Positions 12,804-25,516 are shown, counted from the stretch's first letter. The stretch: 64,000 nucleotides of DNA from Stromatinia cepivora (GCA_014898415.1 RCTD01000020.1:806001-870000), one strand, 5' to 3'. Numbers and translations: made by a program. Notes: generated by a model from the letters alone, not told the origin.

Positions 12804-14088
12804 ATATAGCCACCAGATGGGGTATCAATATTTTTATAGAGAAACGCGATAGATAAAGACAGTATACTACTCATCAATTTCGATTTCGACGAAAAGTATA
12901 AAACACGAAAAGGTCGGTTAGAGTACCTTCTGAATATCACTTACCTATTTAGTGTGAGTATTAGAAAAACCAGCATACATAATTGATATTAGGATTGCAA
13001 CTGATTAATAAAAGATATAACGATAGGACATCTGGGTGAGAAGGTAAGGCAAGGAAAAAAACGGAGTACAAATCAACCTACGCAGGCAGGCAGGTACATC
13101 ATTATCATTGACAAATTATCGAATGTAAAAAGTACTGCATCTATGAACTGTACAAACGGCCAGGATATCAAATCTATCAATGAATAGATTTGTCAAAGGT
13201 TGTAAACCAGAGATATACGAGTGATGAAACACGGAGACGGGAGGACGCCTAGCTGAGGCTTCTTGCAGCTTTATTTGACGCCAAAATGCATGAGGAAGCT
13301 GGTAAAAGGATATTGAGGCATCATAGACATCCATAGATAGATACAAAAGGAAATCAAGCAAATTCGTTGGTTGATGTGAAGTTGGATAGAAAAATGAGTG
13401 TCGAATGAGTAGAAGAATTCTTATCTGGCCATGCAAGAAGGATTGTCACTGTTATCTTGTCGCTTCTCGTAATAGCTTCATCATAGCTTTGCACGTGATG
13501 AAATACTGGTTACGTATTTGAAATCAAGATTCTGACTTAATGTTATTGACAAATGCCGCGGAAATTTGTATCAGATCCAGTGATAAATTACATTGGATCC
13601 CTTGAATACAAGATGCCATTAGATAAACATGTTACCTGTGGAGAACTCCGGACGGATATCTACATTTTGTGATTACATTTCCAGTGACCTCACTTGAATG
13701 GTACTCACGTACAACATCCCCCACTGTTATCAATCGACACCAAGTCAATAACCCGGTTCAATTGAATTCCATTTATTGCTATTGAGAGTGCGTACGAGAG
13801 AGGTTCGCTGCATAAACAATTGATGGCTTAAAGCACGACATAATTCTTCTTCCGTATCTAGATCACAGAAATAGAGAAGGATCATTCCATTGACACATCG
13901 ATTTATATATACGTAAGATCCTTCATCTGACTTGTACAACCTTAATGAGACATTCCCCGCTTTAACCCCCAAACTTTAACTGCGGCTGACTAATCCGGGG
14001 TAGAACCAGCTCTACTACCGCTTCCTCTCCCTCCAAAGATTCTGATCTTGATAAGATAGCGAATTTTCGGTACGATATCAACTAACAT
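12804..14088. other. Intergenic region with a possible exon remnant
   Basis: Contains the MATE promoter (minus strand, just above 12803) and, at 13745-13975, an open minus-strand frame without an ATG that reads like protein (charged, with DLDTEEELCRAL). It is bounded upstream by a stop and no clear acceptor is seen, so it may be a decayed exon. The frame at 13116-13436 also lacks an ATG and is not supported. Confidence 0.4.
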
Positions 14089-14978
14089 TCAAACAGACAA
14101 CTTCATAGGCTTCAAGTTTTTCCTAGTAGCAGCTGTACTGTTCGTCCCAGTAGATTGCTGAACAGCGACGCATCCACCGAAAGGTCCCGCATTTGATGGG
14201 TTCACAATTTTAACCATACAGACATTAGATTGACCTGCTACCGTGCCGGTGCAAGTTGTTCCAGCCGGGATGGCTACACTGAAAGGCTACATAATTGATT
14301 AGCAAATATTGGGAGATGGATGAATGGGAAAAATACTCACGAAGTCCTCATTGATATTAGTAGCTCTCTTCATCAAGCCAAGACTTCTCAACACTCGGTT
14401 CCATCTCGTTTGCTTGCCCTTTTTGATATTACCATTGACCCCTGGAACTTGGGTAGTGACCACGGCCTTGACCGCTTTGGAGAAATCACCCCTTCCGGTG
14501 GTGTCGACCATGGCCGTGAGAGGCTGTTTCGCGTGTTAGCGGTTATGATTTTTGGTGACAAGAAGAAGTGTATACATACACCTGCACCATCAGAAGTCAC
14601 TATGTGGAAAGTCCCCGAGATAGAAGCATTATCGGTACTGATTTGTGGAAGTGTGCTGCCCGAAAGAGCCATCGACTTGGTAACACCAGACTCTGCTTGG
14701 TTTCTTCCCCCAGCCTACGAACTGTTAGTCAAGACTCAATACACAAAGTGGAGGCTATGATTTACCTCGGTTTGTCCGCAGTTGCTCCTGCCAGTGTTGA
14801 AGACAGTAGTATCAACCTCTGTTTTTGAGTTTGATCCTGCACCTGGAACAACAGCTCCTTTGATTCCCAAAGCAGTACCGTTTCCGCCAAGGTCTCCGGT
14901 AACAACGGCAATCTTCCCGTGAGCGGCCACAAGAGGGCTGAGGGTGAGGAGGCCAATGAGAATAGATGGAGTGTACAT
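14089..14978 (-). CDS. gEgh16/MAS-type secreted protein
   Basis: Four exons (14978-14766, 14714-14580, 14523-14341, 14286-14089), all joined in phase 0 by introns of 51, 56 and 54 nt, encode 242 residues. A signal peptide spans residues 1-19 (cleavage after LSPLVAA, leaving mature HGKIAVV, a His directly after Ala). The body carries family features: GNGTALGI, SNSKTEVDTTVF, a SDGAGPLTAMVD block at the exon 2/3 junction, and NAGPFGGCVAVQQ near the C-terminus. These match the gEgh16 / Egh16H / MAS family of ascomycete secreted proteins first described from powdery mildew and Magnaporthe appressoria. The molecular activity of the family is not established to my knowledge; a host-surface or virulence role is known for some members. 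Nearby genes give no additional context. Confidence 0.88.
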
Positions 14979-16787
14979 GATGACAATTTGTGGAAAATGA
15001 GATAGTAGTCAAACGCAAGGTAAAGTATTGTTTATATTTAGAAGAATGGTTTTAATAAGTCAATAAAAAAGTATGGTGATTGAAGTGAACGAGATACAGC
15101 CTGCTGTATTGGGAAGATGAGAAAAATGAGTTGAATGGAGAGAAAAATCGAAGGAATTCCTGCTCATCTTAAACAAACTCGAGAATCGCTAACAACTTCA
15201 GAAGAGACCAGACCATCGTCGCCGGTACGAGTCTAACCAGGGAATATCATAGGAGCATGGAAAGATAGTATCGGGGCTTCTTGAACGGTCCTGAGTTTCT
15301 TGGGCGACTTCTCCATTGTGCGTAGCATAGCGGACGACCAGGGCATATCTGAAAACACGGGGTGGAGATCAAGCGTTAAAAGAAACATACACTTTAGATG
15401 AAGTACCTCTCCTGTGTGAAAGATGAGCTTTATCCACAAAAGGCCTAACTATCGGCTCATTTTGAGACTGCTGATCGAGCATATATTCGACATACCCGCA
15501 TTCTATACACTGGCAAGTTGGAAACTCTTGAAATGGTAGAAAAGCAAAGCTCAATGTGATCATTCAACCAATAGGAAAAAAAAAGCCAACGGTCGGGTAT
15601 CCTGTCAAGCTTTAAGTTTAAAGATTTAGCATCATGACATGCTTCCATAGACAGGCAAACATCAATGGTCAGCATTTACGTTTGTGTCTAGCGGGAAAGC
15701 CATACCTGAATTGGGCACAGATCAATCCACGAACAGAGAATAGGCCCATCCCATACTTCTGCTGGATCAAAACAACCGCTGGATGTGTCAATCGTGATAA
15801 CTTCTGAAACGTGTAATGTTTTGGGAAACAATAGGCGATAGCTGAAAACGATCCCCGCCAGGATGATGGAAAACCCGGCATTTTGAATCCATGAAGTCAA
15901 AAAGGTACGGACGAATAATGAAATAATATTGGATACTCCCCCGTATGATGTGAAACAATTCTCTGTTGCAGTGAACTCGAATTTCGGTCGAAATTGTATG
16001 TGCACGGGGTTTTCGGTAGATTTGACCATTTCGGAATACCCGCCGAGAGGACATCCCAAAATTAGGCATAGTTGCAAGGTCCGACACACATCTCCCGAAA
16101 ATCCTGGACGAAGATCCAATCGACAAACAGATGAAATTGGACATGGAACAGATCAAGGTTGTTGACATCCTCGTCCAAACATTTGTGCTTCAGATAAATT
16201 CCAGTCCGCCTTGTAAGGAAAAACTGCAAGTTCAGCTAGTCACTAGTGCGACGACACACTGCCGCTGTCATCATGTTGACAATATGTGACTCTGATCAGA
16301 ATGCGAACTTTCGAGAATTGGGCGAACGATCATCGCGGCCCTTTCTGGCAGTTCTTAAAGCAAGTTGGATTCTGTAACACCAGATTAACCGCAATATTCC
16401 ATCTGATTGCCAGAGATAAATGAAACTACCCCAGTTAAATCACTATTGTGATAGCTCTACCAGATCACGTTTTGTATTAGCATAATATACCGAAAGGTTT
16501 GTCTGCATGAGCTATCCTGAGTCGTTATATTATGGAGCAGGTAGTCTGATAGGTTTGCAACATGGCATATCAGTTACCACTCATTATATGGGTATGGAAA
16601 AAAACAGTAGGTAAGAACAATGAAATGGCAGAGGATGTTTTAATGATTGTCAAAGTACGGCTGTGTTGAGAAGAAGTATCAAAAATAACAACATCGATTG
16701 CTAGAAGTCAAGGTATGGATAATATGTTAATACAACAGAATTGTACCCGAGCACTATTGAACAGAGAGGGACCCGAGAATATTCAAA
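14979..16787. other. Intergenic region with coding-like fragment
   Basis: Besides the gEgh16 promoter (just above 14978), it contains a minus-strand open stretch at about 15688-16156 described separately. The remainder (16170-16787) shows only short frames. No repeats or RNA genes are recognised. Confidence 0.4.
15688..16156 (-). pseudogene. Possible exon or decayed gene, unknown
   Basis: A frame of about 155 codons is open on the minus strand. It has no ATG near its upstream end; the first in-frame Met (MVKSTENPVH) is at about 16034. The translation reads like protein, with one hydrophobic helix (FSIILAGIVFSYRLLF) and a Cys/Trp-containing C-terminal part (WDGPILCSWIDLCPIQ) followed by a possible GTATGG donor. 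I could not find a downstream exon that stays open. It may be a fragment of a membrane protein gene. I do not recognise a family. Confidence 0.25.
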
Positions 16788-16905
16788 TTGAACCAAATCA
16801 CGCCACCTCGCCAACGCCAAACCCGAACAAGCGCATCAATTTCTTATTTAAAAACTTCTGCAAACCGTCCTACAATCGAAACACCATTAAATAATAACAT
16901 GGATC

Positions 16906-17697
16906 CTTCTCATGTCCCTATGCTCTCGAGCTTCACAAGATTTCCTCTCTTTCCTGGGGGAGTACGGCTTGAGATATGGTTCCATGCACTTCCCGAAGGA
17001 CAAATCGTGCATGATAGTCCTGGATATTTATTCCCGCTATCAAAGCCCCACGCATTATACTATACCAGTCTCGACTCTCGAGGGGTTTATCTCAAATACT
17101 TCAAGGAATTTACCCATGGTTCGGTGTGTTCTTTTCATCAATCGAAGCAAGAAGTCCCTTTGCGATCCAACAAGGGACACACTTTTGTATACAATTGGAT
17201 ATACAGTTTTCTCACACGACTTGCTTCTCGAGTCACAGGCCTCCTGTATCTGCTCAAAGCAGCATGATTTAGCTAATTTTCGCCACATCGCCATTCTAAT
17301 GGATTGAAAATCCTACACAACCAGGTATTCACATTGGCATTGTGATATCCATGGTAACCCAGCGCCGTACTCTGTAAACAGCACATCTATCAAATTGGAA
17401 TATATCGACAGACCGTTCTTCAAAAGACATCCAGCAGTCGAGACTGTGAGTTATGTGGTTGGATGCGAGACTGTTAAAGAGACAGCCAAAAAGTTTCCCG
17501 AGATAAAATTGGTAGCGTCGCTCAGGGGATCCGGAAGGAAGAATCAAGCAGCTTTGAAGTTGGCGATGGAAAATTTCTACGCGGGCACCGTTAGTGATAT
17601 TCGTAAAGGCTTTGAAGGATGGAAGAATTTGCAGCCTGAGCTAAATATCCCATGGGTTCAGATGGTGTTTCCTACGAGCAGAGAATCGTCTGGATAG
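16906..17697 (+). pseudogene. Broken 2EXR-domain gene
   Basis: The first frame (ATG at 16906 or 16788) contains FTRFPLFPGGVRLEIWFHALP, resembling the start of the fungal 2EXR domain (usually F-x-x-LP-x-E-(I/L)R-x-x-IW), followed by a SRGVYLKYFKEF block like the domain's second conserved part. The next expected piece (DPTRDTLLY and DLANFRHIAI) is only found in the +1 frame, so the frame changes between about 17110 and 17140 with no usable intron there. That second frame then meets TGA at 17305, where TGG (Trp) would keep it open, and resumes in the same frame to 17697. Two lesions suggest a pseudogene; a single sequencing error could explain the frameshift but not both. An intron cannot rescue both. 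Confidence 0.5.
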
Positions 17698-19905
17698 AAG
17701 ATAGCTACGGGATCTTTCTTGAAAGGGATTTAGTACCAAGGGTTATGCTCAGTCTTGTCTGTGGGTCATTGAGACGATGCAGAGGAAGGTGGAGGGAGAG
17801 GATTCTGGTGATGGATTTCTAGCAAGGAACGAATATGGTGATTGGCGGGTGTCGGATTTGAGGAATATCGCACATAGAAAGGCAAAATGTATACCTTTCA
17901 CTTCCAAGTTTATGAGCACAAAGTTTCCATATATATCATATGATCCTCTTCAATAGTTTAAAAATAATCATATATATGAAAAGACACCACAGTGCTGCCG
18001 AAGTGGTACAATAATGACTAATGCTACGAGAATCGCATCGACGTCGTCGTCACGTCACTTCCACCCGTCAAAGGCTTGGTAGATCTTCCATATATTATAG
18101 CAAATAATGAATGGGAGAACTTCATCCCTGAAGCTCCATCTTAAAAAGAGAGAAAGGACATAACCAATTGTAAGATCTTACATATTCTTCCATACATGGA
18201 CAAGTACGAAACAATCAAAACAACCCATGAAACAGCAACTTGCTCATTGAAAGCTCGAAGAACACTATATCTCTTGCGCTTGCCAAATACAGCCCGGGGA
18301 TGAGGAGAACCAGTCAACGGCCTTTAATCAAGGTGTGTAGAGATGTCTTTGAAACTTCAAGGATCCGTCTCGCACCTACTAGTGATAAAGGACGCACTGT
18401 ATGTACCAGCTCTCGTAATCGATGCGAAGCCCACCATTACCGCAGATATATTGCGCCAGTTGAGCAAGGACATTGAGTGCCACTGAAAGTTCTTGGTACT
18501 CGAAGTGGTATTCTACTATCGAACCAGGAGGTCGCTGAGATAGGAGGTTTTCTCAATCAGGAGGATCCTACTCATTATATACGGTTTCGTCAGTCATATG
18601 TGTCTAGTTATCAGATTCTTGATAAGTGCTGTGGAGGGCAAGAAGTTACCACCTATGATTACGTAATCCCTTATCAGAACTTGGCACCATCTTTCAGTAA
18701 GTTATGATGATAACAACTCCCACCCATCAGTACCGAGACCAGCATTCTATCATGTCAATCGAAACATGCGTCAGCATCAACCTTGAATGATGGGATGAAT
18801 TGACTTCAAGTTTCCATTAGCTCATAATGTGGCAGCTTATTCTTTATCTAATATTGATATTTGGGATCTACCAAGTCCCCTGTTATTGGCGCGATAACGA
18901 CATCGTACTCTCACTGCCACATTTAGTCCAACAACGAACTGATTAGTTTACTGGCCAGTTTTTGTGATTCCGTTGCTATCGTGGAAGACTTCAATATTCT
19001 CGCAGATTGATTGAGTTTTTGGGTGAGGATACGGCCAAGCTATGTACTTGTCTTATCGTTCCGGGATTTCCATGTGGCATGAACCCATCAACCGGCCTTT
19101 TTTGATATCGAGAAGACACCATTGAGGTATATGCTTTTTAATTTGGATAGGATTGATTTGCCGAAGACAAATCGTCAGGATGTTAACCCAAGCAGAATAA
19201 GTTCATCCCAAGTCCCGGATTTGTCGCTTTTCCTTCCACCCCAGATTTGGGTCCAGACGATCGTGCCTGAGCCTACACAGTTGAAAAGCCTGATTGACGG
19301 GTGCAACGGGCAGCGATGAGCGTACTGGTACTCCACGATGCTCGAAGGAGAATAAACTATCCCTACATCCAGCGTCATGGTTGCTTGATTCGTGCGCCGG
19401 AAAATTTAGGGACAGATCAGATTCGATAGGCAAGGTTATTATTCGGCGGTTGAGTATGTTGTTGGCCTTCCCCTACCCATGACGATTCTCCACTCCGCTA
19501 ACCCCTAGGCTATCTACCTCCTCCGCCTAGATACACCACACCATATTACATTCCATTATCTTCCCTGATCATCGAGGACTAACTCTACGATTTATATTGT
19601 GAGGCCTTTATACTCTGACCAAGAGTCATCTCGTAGTGCGACGATACCATTTGGATAATAATCGCAGGCATGATTTGATAATTTTATTGGCATTGGAAGA
19701 CTAGTTCGAAGAAGAAAAATACTTGGTAACTCAGTTTGGTAATGATGCACTAAACTATCAATTAAAATACTTGGTGCCAGTAGACCAAAATCTACCCGGC
19801 GATATAGAATGATATACAGGCGATGAGTATAAAGGACCATGCTTCTCTTCTGTATTCGGTATTTCATCCTTCCATTTCCAGAAGAACATCATCCTACGTT
19901 TCATC
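17698..19905. other. Intergenic region, possible gene remnants
   Basis: Short overlapping frames at 18240-18707 read like protein in three different phases (for example a 47-codon frame at 18343-18486 beginning MSLKLQGSV and ending QLSKDIECH, then a 76-codon frame at 18477-18707 in another phase). This would fit a decayed gene, but I cannot name the family. 19122-19870 holds only short frames on both strands. The last part contains the promoter of the asparaginase gene. Confidence 0.35.
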
Positions 19906-21154
19906 ATGTTCTCACGTTTTCTTTCTGTCACTGCGCTGGCAGCATTTTCCTCTGCTTCTCCAGTCGTTTACCAGCGCGATAACATTACAAATCCATTTGT
20001 TTTCACCAATTCCAATGGACTTAATTTCACCCAGATGGATCCTGCTTTGCCAAATATCACTGTTTTCGCAACTGGTATGTTATTGCTCTGGCCATCTCTT
20101 TGGATAAAACTGTACTAATTAGGCTTCTAGGTGGTACCATCGCAGGCTCTAGCAGTAGTAACACAGCAACAACAGGATATACCGCTGGTACCGTGGGCAT
20201 CCTAACGCTCCTTGAGGCAGTCCCAGAAGTCCTCGATATTGCGAACGTCGCCGGGGTTCAGATCTCCAACGTCGGTAGTCCGGATGTAACCGCAAGCATT
20301 CTCCTCAACCTCTCAAAGCAAATCAAAGAAGTAATTTGCAAAGATGATACCATGAGCGGTGCAGTCATCACTCACGGTACCGACACCCTAGAAGAATCTG
20401 CCTTCTTCATGGACGCCACCGTCAACTGCGGTAAACCAATTATTATCGTCGGATCCATGCGACCCTCCACAGCCATCTCAGCCGACGGTCCTTTCAATCT
20501 CCTCGAAGCCGTCTCTGTAGGCATTAGTCCCGAGGCTGTTGGTCGTGGAGCTATGGTCGTGATGAATGATCGTATTGTTTCGGCGTATTATGCTACCAAG
20601 ACAAATGCAAATACTATGGATACATTCAAAGCGGTCGAGATGGGAAATTTGGGAGCACTCATTTCCAATACTCCTTATTTTTTCTACCCGCCCGTTGAGC
20701 CTACCGGGAAAATCGCATATGATATCTCGAATGTGACGGAGATTCCTCGAGTGGATATCCTGTTCTCATACCAGGATATGCATACTGATACTCTCTATAA
20801 TGCTGTTTCCAGCGGCGCTAAAGGCATTATCGTAAGTCCCCCCTGCATCCTCTCATTCACCACAAACATCCCATCTAACCTACCATCAAGATTGCCGGTT
20901 CAGGAGCAGGAAGCGTAAGTACATACTTCGACCACGCCATCGAAGATGTAATCAACAGATTTAATATCCCCATTGTTCAAAGCTCTCGAGTTCAAAATGG
21001 AGAAGTGCCCGATTTCAGCAGTGAGACAGCTGTGCGTATCGCATCTGGATATTTAAATCCTCAAAAATCAAAGGTTTTGCTTGGCATTTTGCTGGCGTTG
21101 GAAAAGAATATTACGGAGATTAGGGACGCTTTTTCGGGGAGTGCTGTTGCTTAA
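19906..21154 (+). CDS. Secreted type II L-asparaginase
   Basis: Three exons (19906-20074, 20131-20831, 20891-21154; introns of 56 and 59 nt) encode 377 residues, the usual length for a periplasmic/secreted asparaginase. A signal peptide covers about residues 1-18 (FLSVTALAAFSSASP). Both family signatures are present: ATGGTIAGSS, with the catalytic Thr in TGGT split by intron 1, and GAVITHGTDTLEESAFF with the second Thr-Asp pair. MRPSTAISADGPFN and, near the end, SGYLNPQKSKVLL also match the family. The enzyme hydrolyses L-asparagine to aspartate and ammonia outside the cell, for nitrogen supply. Several N-x-S/T sites suggest glycosylation. No neighbouring gene is functionally linked. Expression is likely under nitrogen control, but I did not demonstrate GATA sites. 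Confidence 0.95.
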
Positions 21155-21669
21155 TATCCAGATGGATTAGGGGAAAAAAATAGATGTTTAATGATAATGT
21201 TATGATTTGTGTATATTTGGGGTTCTTTTGTTTGATTGGTATATTTCAGAAGATGGGAAAGAAATTTCATTCCATTAACAACATAGTAAGTGCTCTTTGA
21301 ACTAACAAAATGATCGAGATCAAACAGCCGGATTCTCCGCAAACGAGATGATAAACAAGGAAAGTAAAATCCATACAGCAAGAATCCAACATGAACCAAA
21401 CAAATGAAAGAACATTCGAGCGCATAGTTTGGTGCATATAGACCTGTTGCTTATGGCCCTCCTATCCCACACATACTCCCCCTCTCATTCTCGGACACAA
21501 TCTCGCATATTTTCCTCTTCGAATCTTCCATTTTTATTCCCAAATCCATGTTCTCCGCCTCAATATCAATTTGCCCGCCTCTCTCTTGTACATTACCTGA
21601 CTCCTTTCTGACACCATCCGCCTCCCAATTTGCCCTCTGGAAACTCGCTAACTCATAGGCGACCTCTTA
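21155..21669. other. Convergent intergenic region
   Basis: Lies between the stop of the asparaginase gene and the stop of the minus-strand gene at 21670. It should contain both 3' UTRs. It is C/T-rich at 21470-21600; no gene is supported. Confidence 0.5.
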
Positions 21670-22302
21670 TCAAGATGATCTAGTCGGCCATGTTGGTGAT
21701 CGTGGTGCATGCTGCGCTCGATCATGAAGCATTCGATTATGTTCTCTTCCCTGACGATCAAGAGGCTCGAGCTCCGCACGAGCAAAGCCCCTACGGTCTC
21801 CAGCAGGATGATATATAGCACCCACGATCTTTTTATCCGGACCCGTAATACCCCTCATAAATCCAACATCATTAGACCTATTCTCCGGCTCGAGCATCAT
21901 TGCTCGTTCATGCGGTGCGACCGCTTGATGCTCACGCGATGGTCGGCTGTAATCGAAAGATGGCTTATCGGGTGTGGTGACAGGATACTCGTATAGAGGG
22001 ACCGGCCCCGTTCTATTTGCGTTGATTCGTCGCTGAGGTAGTTCTCTGCTTTCAAAAAGAGGATATTGGTTTGGGCGGTCACCTTCTCTGTTCATGTATC
22101 TGTGAGGCATGTTGTTTATGGGGTTTCTTGGTAGAGCGGGCGGAGCTCGGTCGATTTCGGCGACCACTACTTTGTGTGTGATGTTACCACGCGGTGTGTG
22201 GTATTGCTAAGGGCAGAGTCAGAAGATATGGCTTACGGTTGTAGGCTATTGACTTACCAGGTGATCCTTGGTGTTGTCAGAATTCCTTCTTCCGTGATCC
22301 AT
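21670..22302 (-). CDS. Hypothetical charged, proline-rich protein
   Basis: I do not recognise this protein. Two exons, 22302-22258 (15 codons, starting MDHGRRNSDN) and 22206-21670, are joined in phase 0 by a 51-nt intron with GTAAGT donor and CCCTTAG acceptor. The product has 193 residues. The start is the first ATG after an in-frame TAG. The sequence is polar and probably disordered: many Arg, Pro, Asp and Glu, with repeated Pro-Arg-Asn and Glu-Arg-Ala pieces, for example APPALPRNPINNMP and HERAMMLEPENR. There is no signal peptide, membrane helix or cysteine. It runs convergently with the asparaginase gene and divergently from the DUF3632 gene 1.5 kb away. Codon use and the clean splice junction favour a real gene. 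Confidence 0.6.
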
Positions 22303-23841
22303 CTTGGGCTAGAGAATCGTTTCCAAGAACTTAAACTTATTGGAGAAAGTGGACGTCTTTGCTGGGGCTTGGTCACTGAAGGTGTAGCGGAAAGCCTGGC
22401 GTTTGTTAGTACCATGCTTTCTGTAATATTTGAGAGATGCGGTTATACTCTGGATCTACTTCAGTTAAAACGGAACGAGGAACAGTTGTAATGGTCTCGA
22501 AGCTGGAGATTGATTCCAGATGACAAGAGAAGGGATAGCTAATGGATAGTGTTAAGTTATCAGCTAGCTGACGATGAAATGTGTGCGTTTGGAATTGGGC
22601 GTGAGGTATCATTGTTCCTTATATCTTCAATTTCTGTACCCTCAACTGCATATTTCAGAAAGTAAGAGTTCAATACGAACCTGGCAGAAAGTCGGCGCCA
22701 ACATCATAATAGTAATGCTTCCCTCAGCGAATCATCCAGTTCCAACACCACTTTCTGATACCGTCATCTCATGGGAAAGGTACTCAGACAGCTGCTAACA
22801 ATAGTTAAGGGCCTGGCAAGTTATTTCTTTCCCTGTTGCGACTAATCTGGGACTCCAATTCACGTACCATGTCAAGGTCTCGCCCGTATATTTTGCTTCA
22901 TGACTTGACACAGCAAACGCTTTAGAGGCTTCCATGCCACAGTGTAACAAAGTTTCCGAAAATAGCTCGGAAGAATTTAGAGACAAGCTGAATTCATTAA
23001 TTATTGGAAGCTGGACAGCAAGAATCGATCGCTTGACCCCTTATTTTACCAATACACCGGTACCGCTGAGTACTTTTACGATTTTGGAATGTGATGGAAT
23101 ACTTAAAAAGCATCAAGATCAAGCGCGGTTGCAACATCCTGGTATCATTGTGATTCTTTGGCGAGGATCAATTGCATTTCAGCAATGGATTTATTTCCAT
23201 CACGATAATCGTATTTACCAAACTACCGGTACCGCCGTGTGACTATTGGTTGCAGGAGCGGCGCAGCTGTTTGTTTGGGGTTTCACTGATGAGAAACTTC
23301 TCATGCATGATTGGAGAACTTTCAAATTCCTCCGCGTACGTGGCTGGCATCGTACCAAAATGCCGGTACCGCTGTGCTTTCTATTCGACTGTGCATTTAG
23401 TTGTTGCTGGTTATTGGTCGCTTTCAGGGATTTGATGCCATGCCTTTTCCCCTCGAGTTGTACTCGCAAGCGGTAACATCATTCCTGCTCAGCTCAGAAT
23501 GTAAATCTATTGATTCATATTTTGCAAATGATTCAGCATTGGTAAGGGGAGAGATGATATGTCGAGGATTAAGCGCTTCGAATAGGATGAGGAAAATGCT
23601 TATAAATACACCCCAGTTTATTGCTCCAGCCACACAGTGATATGTAGGCGCCTGCATTTTTTGTCACCTCTATCATCCAGCCATTCGCTCAGACGATATT
23701 CTGGTAAGTGTATCTTATAAAAGTTACGATGTCCTCTTACTGCCATATGTTTATCTCGATATAACACATTTATTAACGATTTTTCTGCATTTTATAGCAA
23801 ATTACTTTGTCACCATCAACTTACTGAGTGTTTTTCTCGGC
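22303..23841. other. Intergenic region with three CCGGTACCGC sites
   Basis: About 1.5 kb between divergent genes. Several frames of 75-105 codons occur (for example 22934-23242, plus), but they overlap others in antisense and show no domain. The decamer CCGGTACCGC occurs three times, at 23057, 23226 and 23363. The downstream part (23640-23841) is probably the promoter and leader of the DUF3632 gene. Confidence 0.5.
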
Positions 23842-24956
23842 ATGACTTCTAGTACAGAGAACGCAAGCTTGTCCGAAGCTGCTAGTATCGAAATGCAGCA
23901 GCCATGGCTTACTTTCCTCACCGAACAAGCTTCGAGGCCACCCCACGAAAAAATGGTATCAGATGTTGTAAACATGTTAAAAGACTTTCTTCTCTCTGAC
24001 AGTGAGAATGCTGCTTCAGAAACTGCCAAGCAAATAGACAATTACACATTCTTTGGTACCCTTACAAGAAGGCATCTTAACTTTGTATTTCAAACAATAT
24101 ACAACCTAGCGGCACTTATACCATACGAGGATCACAAGCAGGAGATGTTGTTGCAGCTCATCGTTGAGCTTTTGAAAATGCCGAGGAGATCGTTCACGGA
24201 GCCGGATGGCAAGGTGAGTTCTCTCCATGAGCAATCAGCAAGGATTGAAATGAATCGGAAGATTATATTGACATGATGAGTGGTAGATGGTCGACGAAGG
24301 CCCTATTTATTACGATGTTCATATGGAAGTCAAGCACGATATGTGGAATGCGAGGCATGGTGCGTCGACCACCCATTTAATGTTCTTTGAGCTAACATCT
24401 TGCAGTGGATGAGCTCGATTTAGATTATAAAACTCAAGATGAATACACTCAGGGATGTATTGAGTGGATTAATCTCTCTAAATTCTACGCTCGCTGTATT
24501 GCGGAGGGTCTCGATGATCATGATGATAAGACATGCAAATTCCCCGGTTATGATATTCCTGAAGCTTTGGAGCCGCAATGCAATTACATGCCCGGAATAG
24601 ATACAGATTTCAGGGTTATGGTAGCCACGCAGTATATTATGATTGCTGGGGAAAAGATTCGGGAGGACGATATCAAATGGTGGGATGAGCATGCCCCGGT
24701 CTGGGAAAAGAAATTGGAGCAATTGGAGAATAGTTATGAAAATGGGTTTCCGGAAGTCGTTCCTCGTTTTGAGATACCACCTGGAGAGAAAGAACTCACC
24801 GGAACGGGAGATTTGGGTATGGATATCCTAGGATCTGTGAAGGATGCGAGGAAGAAGTTGAGAGAGTTACAAGAGGGAGCTTCCGAGCAGGGGAGCAAGG
24901 AAACCGCCGATAACCTGGCTGGTAGTGAAAACTCAGCTGAGAAGAAGGATGAGTAA
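23842..24956 (+). CDS. DUF3632-type fungal protein
   Basis: Three exons (23842-24213, 24287-24359, 24406-24956; introns of 73 and 46 nt) encode 331 residues. The overall pattern fits the fungal DUF3632 family: an N-terminal helical part (residues 20-120, with HEKMVSDVVNMLKDF and NFVFQTIYNLAALIPYEDHKQEMLLQLIVELLKMP), a central GPIYYDVHMEVKHDMW piece, and a following block with EWINLSKFYARC. A short WW-containing stretch (IKWWDEHAPVW) follows, and the tail (residues 270-331) is Lys/Glu-rich and likely coiled or disordered. The family is cytosolic and of unknown function. The assignment comes from motif resemblance and is moderately sure. The start is the first ATG in a stop-bounded frame. Confidence 0.75.
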
Positions 24957-25516
24957 CTCATCTGGGTTTGGTGTGTTAAATGAAGCGGGGATAAGGAAGT
25001 CTGGAGTTCAATGCTTTCGCGAAGATTTGGAGAAACACTAGTGATGACTTTTCAAGCAATTTGATCTATTTACAGAAGCATCTATATAAACAATCCAATG
25101 ACATCACATAGCTATATAGCAAATTGATAACACAGAAAAAATATTTGCCACTCCCAAGGATTCACACTATCTACTCAACTCCGAAAGGATCTCAAGCTCT
25201 GTAAAGTGGTTGGAACTTCGACCAAATCAGTGCAGTCGGAACCGATTTGGGCCCAACAGTGGACTTCTCCCCAGGGAAATGCGTTCCGATACTTAATTTT
25301 CAGGTACTACAAAACAAAACAGCCTACACTCCACTTCTCTGTTGCTCTTTCCCTCCATAGCAGTCAGTCATCTACTGTTCCTTCCTCAAATCCTCCTCAA
25401 ATAAGCGATTGCCATATCTTATAATCTCGCAACACCAAGATGCCATCTTCTTATCCCATCGTCCCAAGTTTTATTATCATATCATACATCAATAGTTAAC
25501 ATTCGAGCATCAGATA
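24957..25516. other. Intergenic region
   Basis: Contains the 3' region of the DUF3632 gene and the promoter of the gene at 25517. A C/T-rich run at 25330-25400 lies 120 bases upstream of that start, typical of fungal promoters. No gene is supported. Confidence 0.5.
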
